From positions 310,001 through 374,000 of the forward strand of contig CBDCSE010000002.1 in NCBI GenBank assembly GCA_965221405.1: 64,000 bases of DNA, given 5' to 3'. The stretch comes from JAPOUP01 sp965221405 (lineage in GTDB: Bacteria; Pseudomonadota; Alphaproteobacteria; Rhodobacterales; Rhodobacteraceae). Below, piece by piece: positions 9,470 to 18,717 of this stretch (position 1 is the first letter of the stretch; every line of letters starts with the position of its first letter). The notes beneath the pieces were generated by a model. That model was given only the letters and a program-made list of their open reading frames with translations. It made no database searches and was not told where the DNA came from. The translations under genes and the position numbers were made by a program.

Positions 9470-10036
9470 TCACCCCTCAGGGCCTCCACCACCAGGCGCA
9501 CGCCGACCCTGACTGGCACCCCACACGTTCCGAATCGAGGCGCGTACTGTCCTCGTCTCGGGAAGGCCACTGACCACCCAGCGCCCGGTCCACACATACT
9601 GGCCCCAGACCATTCCGTAGCCGTGCGTCTCAGCGCCGGACAGCACCAGCCTGAAATGGTCGTTGTCGATGATGTCATCCTTGAGAGTCCTGACCCGGAC
9701 CTGCGCAAGCCGCTTCCCCGCGGGGAAAACGACATAGCCCTGTCTGGCCTGGTAGTCCTTGCCGGCCTTGGCGCTGCCGTCCTGCGTGCGGTAGGCGTAC
9801 CGGAGACTGAAATCGAACGGACGGGACAGGACGAACGTGAAAACCGCTTCCTCGCCCTCCCTGACCCGGATGTTCGACGCCTTCAGCTCCGCCGTGACGC
9901 CCTCGACAGGCCTTGTTTCCATTGCCGCAACCGGTTGGGCCAGCGCCGCCAGCACCGCGGCGGCAAGACCAGCTAGCGCTCCCCGCGAAAACAGGGATGC
10001 TGCGCCGACGCCTTTGTTGGTTGGATACCTCTTCAT
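9470..10036 (-). CDS. Secreted Calx-beta domain protein
   Basis: A 188-residue exported protein. The ATG at 10036 is preceded by AAGGAGGACGCAAC, an excellent ribosome site; the longer frame to 10156 adds sequence with no support. A signal peptide (MKRYPTNKGVG, then ALAGLAAAVLAALAQPVAA) is followed by a single Calx-beta repeat. Its signatures are IRVREGEEAVFTFVLSRPFD, YRTQDGSAKAGKDYQARQG, VVFPAGKRLAQVRVRTLKDD and the acidic Ca2+-binding turn IIDNDHFRLVLSG. Calx-beta repeats bind calcium and occur in surface and adhesion proteins. One repeat with a short Gly-rich tail is much shorter than most such proteins, so this may be the start of a larger gene truncated by the neighbouring IS debris. Confidence 0.8.
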   Translation of the reverse strand: MKRYPTNKGVGAASLFSRGALAGLAAAVLAALAQPVAAMETRPVEGVTAELKASNIRVREGEEAVFTFVLSRPFDFSLRYAYRTQDGSAKAGKDYQARQGYVVFPAGKRLAQVRVRTLKDDIIDNDHFRLVLSGAETHGYGMVWGQYVWTGRWVVSGLPETRTVRASIRNVWGASQGRRAPGGGGPEG

Positions 10037-10404
10037 GTTGCGTCCTCCTTGTTTGGCGGTCTGTTTCGTGTCCCGCTTCGTGTCCCGCACCATATGACTG
10101 CTGTATTCTAGCGCGGATGGAACATGGAAGTCAAGATATTTCCGGATGGGAGGCACCTGAGCGGCTTATAAAATACTGGAATGCAAAGGTTTTTTTCAGG
10201 TGGAATCGAATTCCTTCCACCCGGAATGGGGTGATTCGAACGCCCGTTCCGGCACCGACGGGCCGCATCGTAACGCTTTCGGGGTTTCCGGCCTTCCACG
10301 ACCACCCGGGGCCTGTCGACGGTCACGGCCCCGCCCACCAGACCACCCCGGGAGCGCCCGGGACTACCGGAGGGAACCAAACGGCGGAGCACCCATGTTT
10401 CGTG
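10037..10404. other. Upstream region of the Calx-beta gene, no gene seen
   Basis: About 370 bases holding the promoter side of the Calx-beta gene and the boundary of the IS110 debris. The segment around 10110-10200 is locally AT-richer than its surroundings, which fits a promoter, but I cannot place -35/-10 boxes with confidence. Confidence 0.4.
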
Positions 10405-10589
10405 TCAAGCCCGGATCCGGGCTTTCCGGACGGTTTCCGGGCCTCCGGATCCCGGTTCCGCGCACCGCTTTCTACCGTTTGGTGCCGTGCAGGCAGGCGG
10501 AAGCGGCCCGGTGCCGGAGGATCCGCCGCGGAGCGCGGCCCGTCCGGTTGTCAGACGGCGGTGCCCGCCGTGCGGTCCCCCTACCTGCG

Positions 10590-10815
10590 CCGGTCGCGCA
10601 GGAGCGCGTTCGCGGTGACGGCGAGCCTGCGCATGACGGCGACCGGGGTGACCTTTTGGTGTTGCCCCTTTTCGAAGAGGCACCCGTACATCTCCTTCAT
10701 GCCGGGATCGGACATGCAGGCCGCCATGTATAGGACGCCCCTCGGTCAACTCCGGGCACCGCTGACGTGGCGCTCGCCCTTCAGGGTTCCTCTGTCGCGG
10801 GCGAAGGGGGCCACG
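10590..10815 (-). pseudogene. IS110-family transposase, C-terminal part (split by IS5-type element)
   Basis: The complement reads GVAPFARDRGTLKGERHVSG, then LYMAACMSDPGMKEMYGCLF and EKGQHQKVTPVAVMRRLAV, TANALLRDRR. This is the C-terminal Transposase_20 region of an IS110-family enzyme. The reading is cut at 10815/10816 by the inverted repeat of an IS5-type element, and the preceding part of the gene reappears beyond that element at 12260-12621. The N-terminal DEDD catalytic domain is not visible. Confidence 0.7.
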
Positions 10816-11960
10816 CCCATAAGCGTTAACCTGTTCTCTGGATCGGGTTCGGACACCGATTTCGCCTTGCTGACGGCCCGGATGCCCGGGAAGCGAGGCA
10901 AAATCATCAAAATTCCCGGTTGAATTGGTTGGTCAGCTCCCGTTTCGGCAGTTGGAATGCCTAAGAGCTTGAATCATAATTCATTTATATCAATATGTTA
11001 CGTGATTCCAGCCGCCTGGCCTCGCGCCACCCGCCGCATCAGGAACCGGCACGCCGCGGGCCGCGCCCAGGCCAGCGAGCTCTCCAGCGTCCGCCCGGAG
11101 TCCTTCGCCAGGCGCCGGCACCGCGACATCCACGCGAAGGTCCGTTCCACCACCCGGCGGCGGTACGGGACCGTGAATCCCCTGGTTCCATCGGGCTTCC
11201 GCACGATCCCGATGACCGGCCCCAGGCCGTGCTCCGCCAGCGCGGCCCCGGGCTTCGGACCCGCGTAGCCGCCGTCCGCCAACGGCTTCGTCACCTGCGG
11301 CGCCTTCCCGGCATCGCCGGGATGACGGCCGGCGCCCCGTCCCGGTCCCGCACGTCCGCCCCGTGCACCCGGAGCGCGACCGGGAACCCCCCGACGTCCA
11401 CCGTCAGGTGCCGCCTGCGTCCCCTGGCCTTCCTGCCGGCGTCGTATCCCGCCGGCCCGCCCGCCTCCGCCGTCCTCACCGACTGGCTGCCGGTCGCGGC
11501 CGCCGTCGGCTCGGGGGAACGACCGGCCCGTGCGCGCGCCAGGACCCGCAGCGCGTCCGGCATGCGCCCGGAGACGCCGCTGCCGCGCCATGCGTGGAAG
11601 TGGTTCCGGATGGTCGTAAAGGGCGGAAAGCACCTGGGAACCGCCCGCCACCGGCATCCCGCCGCGGGCATGTACCGGATCGCGTCGGACGCCTCGCGCA
11701 GGTCGGTCTTCAGGCGGCGGCCCAGCTTCGAGGGCGGCGGAAGCAGTGGCTCGATCACCGCCCGTTCCCCGTCTGTCAGGTCGCTTTCATATCGCTTCGA
11801 CCTGCGGCCATCCCCCTCGTGGGTGGTCCCGTCCCAGGCCATTGTGTCCTCCCTGTCCGGGTGAAAACTGACACGGAGATACCACATCCGGGGGAGGCCA
11901 TCCACATTTTAGGTCAAGCTCTAAAATCGTGCCGCGGCCAAACAAGTTAACGCTTATGGG
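10816..11960 (-). mobile_element. IS5-type insertion sequence with 15-bp TIRs and 7-bp target duplication
   Basis: The ends are perfect inverted repeats CCCATAAGCGTTAAC (10816-10830) and its complement (11946-11960), extending to 19 of 20 matches. Directly outside them the 7-base sequence GGCCACG occurs on both sides (10809-10815 and 11961-11967), which I read as the target-site duplication. The element is 1145 bp and carries a frameshifted IS5-family transposase. It has inserted into an IS110 transposase between the codons for the conserved GVA and PF residues. Confidence 0.85.
10998..11842 (-). pseudogene. IS5-family transposase, frameshifted
   Basis: The N-terminal half starts at the ATG at 11842 (MAWDGTTHEGDGRRSKRYES) and includes LTDGERAVIEPLLPPPSKLG, RYMPAAGCRWRAVPRCFPPF and NHFHAWRGSG, the DUF4096-type N-terminus of IS5/IS1031 enzymes. 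The frame is lost near 11300. The C-terminal half, in another frame, has KPLADGGYAGPKPGAALAEH, VPYRRRVVERTFAWMSRCRR (the block with the catalytic Glu) and a stop at 10998. One frameshift therefore separates two otherwise recognisable halves. The terminal repeats and target duplication around it are still intact. Confidence 0.82.
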
Positions 11961-11982
11961 GGCCACGCCCGCCCGGCACCAA

Positions 11983-12259
11983 GGCCCTTTCAACAGGACA
12001 CTGTTAACCCGGTGTCCCTGCCTTTCACATCGGCTGACCAAACACGGGAATCGGCCAGGCCTGGCTGAACCGGTCCAGACGGATGCCAAGTTCGCGGCAC
12101 GACACCACACGCTCCGACGGATTCATGCCCCGGAGCGCCAGAACATGCCGGAATCACGCGGCTCCGGGAAGGAATATCCGCTCCTGCCGCTTCCCCGGAC
12201 ACAATCTGCACATGCGCTTCCACGCGAACGCCGAGTTAACAGTGTCCCATTGGAAGGCC
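11983..12259. mobile_element. MITE-like 277-bp element with about 29-bp inverted ends
   Basis: The ends are imperfect inverted repeats. The left end reads GGCCCTTTCAACAGGACACT followed by GTTAACCCGG, and the right end, on the complement, GGCCTTCCAATGGGACACTG followed by TTAACTCGG. The 13-base core GGACACTGTTAAC is identical in both. No complete gene fits inside; a short leftward open segment ends CRELGIRLDRFSQAWPIPVF, which could be the tail of a transposase. It interrupts the IS110 pseudogene. I infer a deletion derivative or non-autonomous element. Confidence 0.65.
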
Positions 12260-12621
12260 GCGGCCTGGCGGCTGGCGGTCGCACCCGACCCATCCGTCCA
12301 GACGACCGGGGACGCCGCCGTGACCGGGCCGATACCCGGAATCGGGGCCAGGACCGGGTGGCTCCCGGCGGGATCCCCGGAGCCCTCGACTAGCTCCCCG
12401 ATCCGCCGGTTATACTCTCTGACGCCGACGTCCAGATGCCTCCAGCACCCTCGCGCCGACTCTGTCGGTCCTCCCAAACGCACCAGATGCCCCGGGGAGA
12501 TCCCGGAACTGGCTACGACGACCCGGAAGCCCTGGTCGCGCGGCGACCGCGGGAGCGCCCGTTCGCCATCGTCCTGCCGTACGTGATGGTTTTCCCACCG
12601 TTGGGATTCATTGCCCGCCAC
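12260..12621 (-). pseudogene. IS110-family transposase, central part
   Basis: Leftward reading gives VREYNRRIGELVEGSGDP, then HPVLAPIPGIGPVTAASPVV and WTDGSGATASRQAAAF, the centre of an IS110 transposase (helix-hairpin-helix PGIGPVTA of Transposase_20). It stops at the MITE-like element at 12259. The coding continues as WCRAGVA in 11968-11982 and then, beyond the IS5-type element, as PFARDRG. It is one gene broken by two insertions. The region upstream to 12980 has no recognisable DEDD domain. Confidence 0.7.
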
Positions 12622-12982
12622 CTGATTGGGCCTTCCGAAAACGCGGGAACCGGGAAAGCCGGAACGTCACCCGCGGCCAATGCCAGGCCCGGAAAGCGAA
12701 CTGACTGTCGTTGCGGACGGCTTATGGTATCCTGACGGTCAGCGCAACAGACATCCTTCCAGAGGCGATTGCGCTGCAGGGTTTTTTGGGCCGGCGCCGT
12801 CGATATCAGCACCCGGCCACAGCGGCTGCCGGCCTGGTCCGCATGCTGTCAGGCACCGGAATCCCTGCCGGAAGGGCCGTTCCGGCGCCCCAGTGCCGTC
12901 GGCCGCGACATTCTGGCGGTCCGGACGGAATCCCGGGCACGCCGGGCCACCCGGCACCGGGTCCGGCTGTCGGGGTGCGGCG
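12622..12982. other. GC-rich stretch without a supported gene
   Basis: This region lies between the IS110 centre and the next transposase pseudogene. All frames are open for long distances because it is very GC-rich, but I recognise no protein. It may hold the lost IS110 N-terminus or the downstream flank of the neighbouring IS. Confidence 0.4.
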
Positions 12983-14477
12983 TCAGGCCGCCCCGGGTAT
13001 GGGCACCCTGACCGGCGGGCGCATCATCTCCGGGCGTCCGGCCCGGACGTGTCCGGGCGCCATGGCCATCATGACGGGGGCGATGGGGCCGCGGCGCGGC
13101 GACATCCTGCCGGGGCCGCGGATGAGGTGCGTCCCCATTCCGTGAACGCGGTCGACGCGGGCGTTGGTCCGCTCCGGGGCGCTGCGGCGGCTGCAGTCTT
13201 TCCGCCAGGCCGGGCTGCCCCACGGGACCGGCGTGAACACGCGCCGGCCGGTGTCGGGGTCCGCGGGCGGGACGCGCACGGCGCGTCGGTGGTCACCGGC
13301 CTTGCCGCCGCCCATCCTGGGGCAGACGGCGCGTCCCTGGCATCCGAACCCGTACGCCGCCGCCGGGCAGCGGTATCCGGGCGTCTGCCGGTCGCGCCCG
13401 AAGCCCTCGAAAGCCATGTCCCTCCGCCCGCCCGTCTCCGGACAGGCGCGGAACGGCCCGCCGCGCCCGCCGTGGACGGTCGTGCCGGCGCGCTCCGGGT
13501 CCAGCGGGCGGGTGACCGGGACCGGGCTCCCTCTTCTCCACGCTCCACATCAGGCGCGTGCCGATGGCCGGCCTTGTCTCCCATCCGTCCCGGAACGTCC
13601 TCTTCAGCGGCCCGCTGCCGGGGCCGCGGCCGGCGCTGGACGTCCCGCGCCTCCCGGCCAGGTCCGGCGCCTCCGCCATCAGACTGCCGGACATCCGCTC
13701 CGGTTCCCCGGCCTCCGGCACCGGGGCCGGCTGGACGGATATCCCGACCGGGATCCCGCAGGTGGTGCCGGCGATGACGTGCGGCGTGTACCCGGACCGG
13801 CCCTTCACTTTCCTCCAGGGCCTGCCCGTCTTCGCGCCGGCACCGGCCGTCCCATGCCTGCCCCGGGCCGCGCCGGGGCCGGGGGTCCTGCCGGCCCCGC
13901 CGTCCTTCCGGCCGGTGGAGTGGCCCGCGATGGCCTCGCCGCCATGGCCGGGATGCCGCCCGGAGCCGGGAAGCTCCGCCATCAGCGCCGTGCGCATCGC
14001 GCTCCCCATCCCCGACACCGGCCCGGGATCCTCCTCCACCCCGGCCAGGGCCGGGAGGAAGCGCGTGAGGTTCCACGGGTCCGGCACCGCGTCCACCATC
14101 CGCGCCGTGCCGTCGCCGGCCCGCACCGCCCCGGGCGGCGGCCCGGACCCGCGGATGTCCGGAAGCGCCGGGTTGCGCCGGAGCCCGCGGATCAGGGATC
14201 CGATCGGTTCATGCCGCAGGACCACGCCGGCGACGGTGGCCCGCCACATGGCCTCCACGGGACAGCCGCCGCGGCCGACGCCCCGGCGTTCCGGCAGTTC
14301 CCCCGGCAGCGGGCCGTCGGGCAGGGTGCCGGGGGCGGGCTCCAGGCGCCTCGGGCCGGGAGCCTCGCGGCACCGTCCCGGGAAAGGAGCGTTCTGGATG
14401 CGGGTGCCATGGTGCCGCCTCCGCGCGGATGGGGTCTGTCCCGGTGATTCACCCATACCATGTGGCACCCACCCCAT
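12983..14477 (-). pseudogene. DDE transposase pseudogene (family unassigned)
   Basis: Leftward from about 14470 the frame reads VVLRHEPIGSLIRGLRRNPA, then GTARMVDAVPDPWNLTRFLP, VSGMGSAMRTALMAELPGSG, KTGRPWRKVKGRSGYTPHVI and GPLKRTFRDGWETRPAIGTR. After a frame change near 13400 it continues YRCPAAAYGFGCQGRAVCPR, FTPVPWGSPAWRKDCSRRSA and PERTNARVDRVHG, ending at 12983. The order of blocks is that of a complete DDE transposase of about 490 residues. At least one frameshift and many unexpected Gly, Arg and Pro residues show it is dead. I cannot name the IS family with confidence; the architecture is IS4/IS1182-like. Confidence 0.7.
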
Positions 14478-14710
14478 CCAGGCCCATATTCCGGGAACGC
14501 CCGGCGACGCCGCGGCGCGCCGCCTCCCGGGGCCGGGCGGTCGGATGCGGCCCCATGCCGGATAGCGGCGGTACGGCGCCGGAAAACGACCGAAAGGCGG
14601 CGCGGATCACGCAAGGCCGGGTGAGGAAAGATTCCGGCCCCGGAAAACCGTCGCTTTTTCAGCCCGTTACGGACAGCGCAAGGCCCTCTTCCAAAGCGAC
14701 TACGATACTA

Positions 14711-15943
14711 TACTCGCTGAACTGAACTGGACCGTACTTTCCGGCCCGGTTCGCCCTCCGCCGCATGGCCGGATCCGCTGTCCGGCCATGCGGTGTCCGT
14801 CATGGGTGACCACCCGGAAACCGCCGGTGACGGATTCCGCGATGGCCTCCCGTTCACGGGGAAGGGCCCCGTCGGGGAACCTGAGGATCGCCCCGGTGAA
14901 CCGGCGCGGGTCCGCGTGGAGCCGGTCACGCCTCACGTGGCGGTGCATGACCCCCCACAGGCGCCCGGTGGGGCCGGGTGCGGCGCGTGGGGCGGCGGGA
15001 GGCGCGGCCGGACGCGGCATCCCGGCCGCTCCGGGAAGGGCACGGGCGCCCTCGCGTGACGGTGGCGGGCGTTGTCCGGCAGGACGTGGACCGCCCCGCC
15101 GCCGGGACGGGCGCGCTCCGGTTCCCGGGAAGCCGCGGAGCCGTGGTGGCGCCGGTCCGCCCGCCCCCGCCCGCCGCGGGCTCCACCGTCCCCGGATCCG
15201 GCGCCCTGTGCGGGTCCGGCGCCGCCGTCCCGTCACCGGCCTGACCGCGGGCCTGTCCGACCGGAGGACCCGGCCGTGGGCCGGACGGCCCTGCCATCCG
15301 GGGTGCGCCGCGTCGGGGAGGACGGCCGCCCCGTCGGGCGGCGCGTCCCGCACCGGCCGTCCGCACTTCCGCATGAAGGCCTCCCGCGCCGCCCTGTCGG
15401 CCTGCCCCGGAAGCGGTTCCGGCCTGACGCAACCGGAACCCGGCCGGTGCATCGGCTTTATCGCGCCGCCACGGGTGCACTCCACGCCGTGCAGCCGCTG
15501 GATGGTGTCCCGCACCCCGCTGGTGCCGCGCGGCGGGCTGGCCGGCGGCGGCTCCCGGAGCGTGGCCACGGGCGACGCCTCCCGGGCCCGCGCCGGCTTT
15601 CCCTCCCGCTCCGGATACGCCGCCGGGTCCACCGATGCCAGGCCAGTCCCGCGGAACCCGCGCGGCCGGCCGCGCACCGTGCCGGGACCGGGATGGAGGA
15701 ACCCGCGGACCTGGCGGACGCTCCTGCCGTCACCGGGCGCGACGAGCGCGTCCGCGCGCCGCACCTCGGCGTCCCGGACCTGCGCCCGCGCATGACCGCC
15801 AGCAGCGCCCCGCGCCGCTCCGGCGTCAGGATGTTTCCGGACATGCCACTGCCTGTGTCCTGTTCTGACCGCTCTTTTCCGGGACAGATGGACCGTTCCG
15901 CGAACCATGCCAGCCCTTAAGGGCGAATTTATGATTCCGAGTA
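14711..15943 (-). mobile_element. IS630-family element flanked by TA
   Basis: Both ends begin TATACTCG when read inwards (14709-14716, and the complement of 15938-15945), with a TA dinucleotide at each outer side as IS630 elements duplicate on insertion. The element is about 1.23 kb and contains a degenerate IS630 transposase reading leftward. A truncated copy of its right end lies at 8553-8671. Confidence 0.75.
14757..15844 (-). pseudogene. IS630-family transposase, multiply frameshifted
   Basis: It starts MSGNILTPERRGALLAVMRG at 15844, then shifts frame. The second frame gives EVRRADALVAPGDGRSVRQV (helix-turn-helix), DTIQRLHGVECTRGGAIKPM and AREAFMRKCGRPVRDAPPDG. The DDE core is partly lost by another frame change around 15250-15100. 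The C-terminal block is clear: RLWGVMHRHVRRDRLHADPR, FTGAILRFPDGALPREREAI, AESVTGGFRVVTHDGH. Against the family pattern many residues have changed in the sense expected from A:T to G:C changes (for example Phe to Leu/Pro, Val to Ala, Glu to Gly, Trp to Arg). Confidence 0.8.
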
Positions 15944-16019
15944 TAGCTTCCGGAATAACCGTATACCGCCGGGTTTCTTACCAACCTGCCGCATATGGCT
16001 TGCCAAGATACCCTGACCG

Positions 16020-17477
16020 CTACGCACTCACATCGTCGAGCATCGCGCGGACATCGGCGACAACCACCTTACCCATCGCGTTCCGCGGCAAGCTGTCGAC
16101 AAAAACGACGTCTTTGGGGTGCTTGTAGCGCGCGAGGCGACCCCGCAGCGGCGCAAGGACCACTTCCGCCTTCAGACCGTCCGGCGCCACGACAACCGCC
16201 ACGGGAACCTCGCCCCATCTGTGGTCGAATCGGCCTACCACCGCGACGTCCACCACCCCGGGAACCTCGCGCACAATACGTTCGATCTCGGCGGGATAGA
16301 TGTTCTCTCCGCCGGAAATCACGACATGCTTGATGCGGTCAGAGAACCAGTAGAGCCCCGCGCCATCACGTCGCGCGACGTCTCCGGTCCTGAACCAGCC
16401 ATCACGAATGATCTCCGAGGTCAGTTCGGGCCGCTCCCAGTATTCCCGTAGAATGTTGTCACCCCGAACCCATATCTCGCCGGTCTCACCGTCCAGTACG
16501 TCCCCGCCGTCCCGGACCAGCCGGACATCGCAATGCGACCCTACGCGACCGATGCTTCCGGTCGTCGCCATCGCCTCGTCAACACGCTGATGGATCGCGA
16601 GTGGACCGGTCTCCGTGGCGCCATATATCTGTACCACCGGTATGCCCCGCTCCTGCACGGTCTCGATCAGGGGCACCGGCACGTCAGTCGATCCGATCGA
16701 GATCGCCCGCAGACGACCCGGATCCACCGTTTTCCAGCCGGAACATTCGATCACCGCCCGCAGCACGGTGGGCACGGTGACCGCGTGTGTCACCTCCTCC
16801 AGCCCAGCGCAGGCCGCGACTGGATCGAAACGCTCGTGGAGGACTACAGTGGCACCGACCGAGAACGCGGGAGTCGGCAGAATGTTGAGTCCTCCGACGT
16901 GAAACAGCGGAAGCACGTTCAGCACTCTGTCATCAGGCGTCAGCCCATGTGCCTCAACGCTCATGGCGGCATTGCAGGCCAGCGCTTTCTGCGTCAACAC
17001 GACCCCCTTCGGATGACCGGTGGACCCTGAGGTAAACACAAGAAGTACCGGATCTTCCTGGCGCACCGTTTCGATCCTGCCACCAGTGCCCGATGGATAT
17101 GTCCCATCAAACTCCACGATACGCGCATCCGGCAGTTCCCTGGCCCTGAGCCGCATGTTACGGTCATGGATCACAAGACCTGGCCTACATTTCGCGATGA
17201 CCTCCGCAACCTCGGAATCGGAGAGCCGCCAATTGACGGGCACAAGAAGTGCGCCAACACGCGCACAGGCGAACAGAAGCACGAATACCTCCGGGTGATT
17301 CAGCCCGTACCAGGCGACGCGGTCGCCGTGCCCGATGCCGGCGGCGACCAATGCCCGGGCACGTTCCCGCACGCGGGCCGCCAGTTCGGAATAGGTCAGG
17401 GTCCGTGCGCCGAACTCGATCGCGGGTTTCGCGGGTGTCAGGGTGGCAGCATCGATGATCCAGCGATCAATCGTCAT
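16020..17477 (-). CDS. Acyl-CoA / aryl-CoA ligase (AMP-forming)
   Basis: A 485-residue member of the ANL superfamily that activates a carboxylic acid to its CoA thioester through an acyl-adenylate. Seen motifs are the P-loop LLVFTSGSTGHPKGVV (about 150), QIYGATETGP (A5, about 285), WFRTGDVARRDGAGLYWFSD with RIKHVVISGGENIYPAEIE (A7/A8, about 355-395) and the catalytic Lys in PRNAMGKVV near the C-terminus. I chose the ATG at 17477, which overlaps the last codons of the acyl-CoA dehydrogenase and follows GGAGAG. It is the last gene of the leftward catabolic operon and probably activates the ring-cleavage product or a side-chain acid for beta-oxidation. The substrate is not predictable. Confidence 0.9.
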   Translation of the reverse strand: MTIDRWIIDAATLTPAKPAIEFGARTLTYSELAARVRERARALVAAGIGHGDRVAWYGLNHPEVFVLLFACARVGALLVPVNWRLSDSEVAEVIAKCRPGLVIHDRNMRLRARELPDARIVEFDGTYPSGTGGRIETVRQEDPVLLVFTSGSTGHPKGVVLTQKALACNAAMSVEAHGLTPDDRVLNVLPLFHVGGLNILPTPAFSVGATVVLHERFDPVAACAGLEEVTHAVTVPTVLRAVIECSGWKTVDPGRLRAISIGSTDVPVPLIETVQERGIPVVQIYGATETGPLAIHQRVDEAMATTGSIGRVGSHCDVRLVRDGGDVLDGETGEIWVRGDNILREYWERPELTSEIIRDGWFRTGDVARRDGAGLYWFSDRIKHVVISGGENIYPAEIERIVREVPGVVDVAVVGRFDHRWGEVPVAVVVAPDGLKAEVVLAPLRGRLARYKHPKDVVFVDSLPRNAMGKVVVADVRAMLDDVSA

Positions 17478-18717
17478 CCGTCTCTCCAGCCTCATAGAGA
17501 GCGCCCTTGCCAAGCTTGTCCAGACAGAGTTCGGCGGTCCACGGCAGCATCAGTGATCCGCAGCGGCTGTCACGGTAAAGACGTTCCAGAGGAAGCGACC
17601 TCAGCATGGACTGCCCACCGCACGTCCGGATGGCCAGCCGCGCGAGTTCGTTGGCGTTCTCCATTACGGTGTATTGCGCCACCCAGGCGCGCATCAGGGA
17701 GTCTTTGTCCGGATCCGGTCGCGCTTCGGATATTGCCTGGAACCAGATCGCCTTTGTCTGCTCGAGCATGGCTCTCATGTTCGCCACAGCGATCTGCTTC
17801 GTCGGATACATCCGGCGTTTCACCGGCGGAGTGTCCGGGATCTCACCCCGGAGATAGGCGACCGTGAAATCGTAACAGGCCTGCGCGATGCCCATGTAGG
17901 TCGGCGTGAGCGTCATGAACATATGAGGCCAACGGTTGGCGGCGGCGGCGTAGACACCCTGCGGCATCAACTGCTCCGCCTCGGACACGAATACGTCCTC
18001 TAAGATCAGCGTCCGCGACACCGTTCCACGCATGCCCAACGGATCCCACGGCCCCTCGACGCGCACGCCGTCGGCATCCGCAGGCACGGCGAGATACATC
18101 GTATTGCGTCGTAAATGCGGATCCTCGGGCGTCTGCAGGGCCGTGCATAAAGCGCCGTAATAGTCGGCATGTCCCGCAAGGGACGCGAATATCTTCTTTC
18201 CGCTGATCCGCCATCCACCATCGACCTTCAGCGCCGTGGTACCAAAAGCCTTGAAGCCCGCCGCCGATGCCCCGCCCTCGGAGAACGGCTGGGCATAGAC
18301 AATGCCATGGTCAAGAATCCGGCGGTAATGGACACGCCTCATCTCGTGATGCATTGCCCGTGTGGCGGGATCCATTTCCAGACGGTCAAGCAGATCGCCC
18401 GTCCAAAGGCAGCCCGAGACATGCATGTTGAACGTAAGTGCCGTCGCGCCGCAATAACGTCCGATCTCTGCGGCGGTCAGCATATAGGTCTTGAGGTCAG
18501 CGCCAAGACCGCCTTCCGATTCGGGAATGCAGATTCCAAGCAGCCCGGCCTCGGCGAGATCCCGGTAATTCTCGGTCGGGAACTCCGCATTCCTGTCATA
18601 TCCCGCGGCCCGGTGCGCGAACCGCTTCGCCGCAAGCGTTCTCGCGCAATCGGCCAAGGCGGTCTGCCTATCGGTCAGTTGCCAGGAATCGGGTAAAAAA
18701 ATCGGCGCATCGGTCAT
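17467..18717 (-). CDS. Acyl-CoA dehydrogenase family flavoprotein
   Basis: A 416-residue FAD enzyme that introduces an alpha,beta double bond into an acyl-CoA; more distant members are monooxygenases. The N-terminal helical domain (DRQTALADCARTLAAKRFAH), the flavin-binding middle domain (GIVYAQPFSEGGASAAG, then WRISGKKIFASLAGHADYYG) and the C-terminal helical domain (RLAIRTCGGQSMLRSLPLER, LYRDSRCGSLMLPW) are in the right order. Its start overlaps the hydrolase stop by 4 bases (ATGA) and its end overlaps the ligase start, so the genes are translationally coupled. A dehydrogenase beside a CoA ligase fits beta-oxidation-like processing of a ring-derived acid. The catalytic base is not assignable by eye. 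Confidence 0.88.
   Translation of the reverse strand: MTDAPIFLPDSWQLTDRQTALADCARTLAAKRFAHRAAGYDRNAEFPTENYRDLAEAGLLGICIPESEGGLGADLKTYMLTAAEIGRYCGATALTFNMHVSGCLWTGDLLDRLEMDPATRAMHHEMRRVHYRRILDHGIVYAQPFSEGGASAAGFKAFGTTALKVDGGWRISGKKIFASLAGHADYYGALCTALQTPEDPHLRRNTMYLAVPADADGVRVEGPWDPLGMRGTVSRTLILEDVFVSEAEQLMPQGVYAAAANRWPHMFMTLTPTYMGIAQACYDFTVAYLRGEIPDTPPVKRRMYPTKQIAVANMRAMLEQTKAIWFQAISEARPDPDKDSLMRAWVAQYTVMENANELARLAIRTCGGQSMLRSLPLERLYRDSRCGSLMLPWTAELCLDKLGKGALYEAGETDDD

Noticed and set aside
10816..10930. Apparent continuation of the IS110 protein (LPGI...LTLMGVAPF) upstream of 10815
   Set aside because: This segment is the terminal repeat and flank of the IS5-type element; the mirror-image repeat and the duplicated GGCCACG show the IS110 reading stops at the junction.
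13164..14447. 427-codon frame on the plus strand
   Set aside because: Shadow of the transposase pseudogene at 12983-14477; caused by the absence of stops in very GC-rich DNA.
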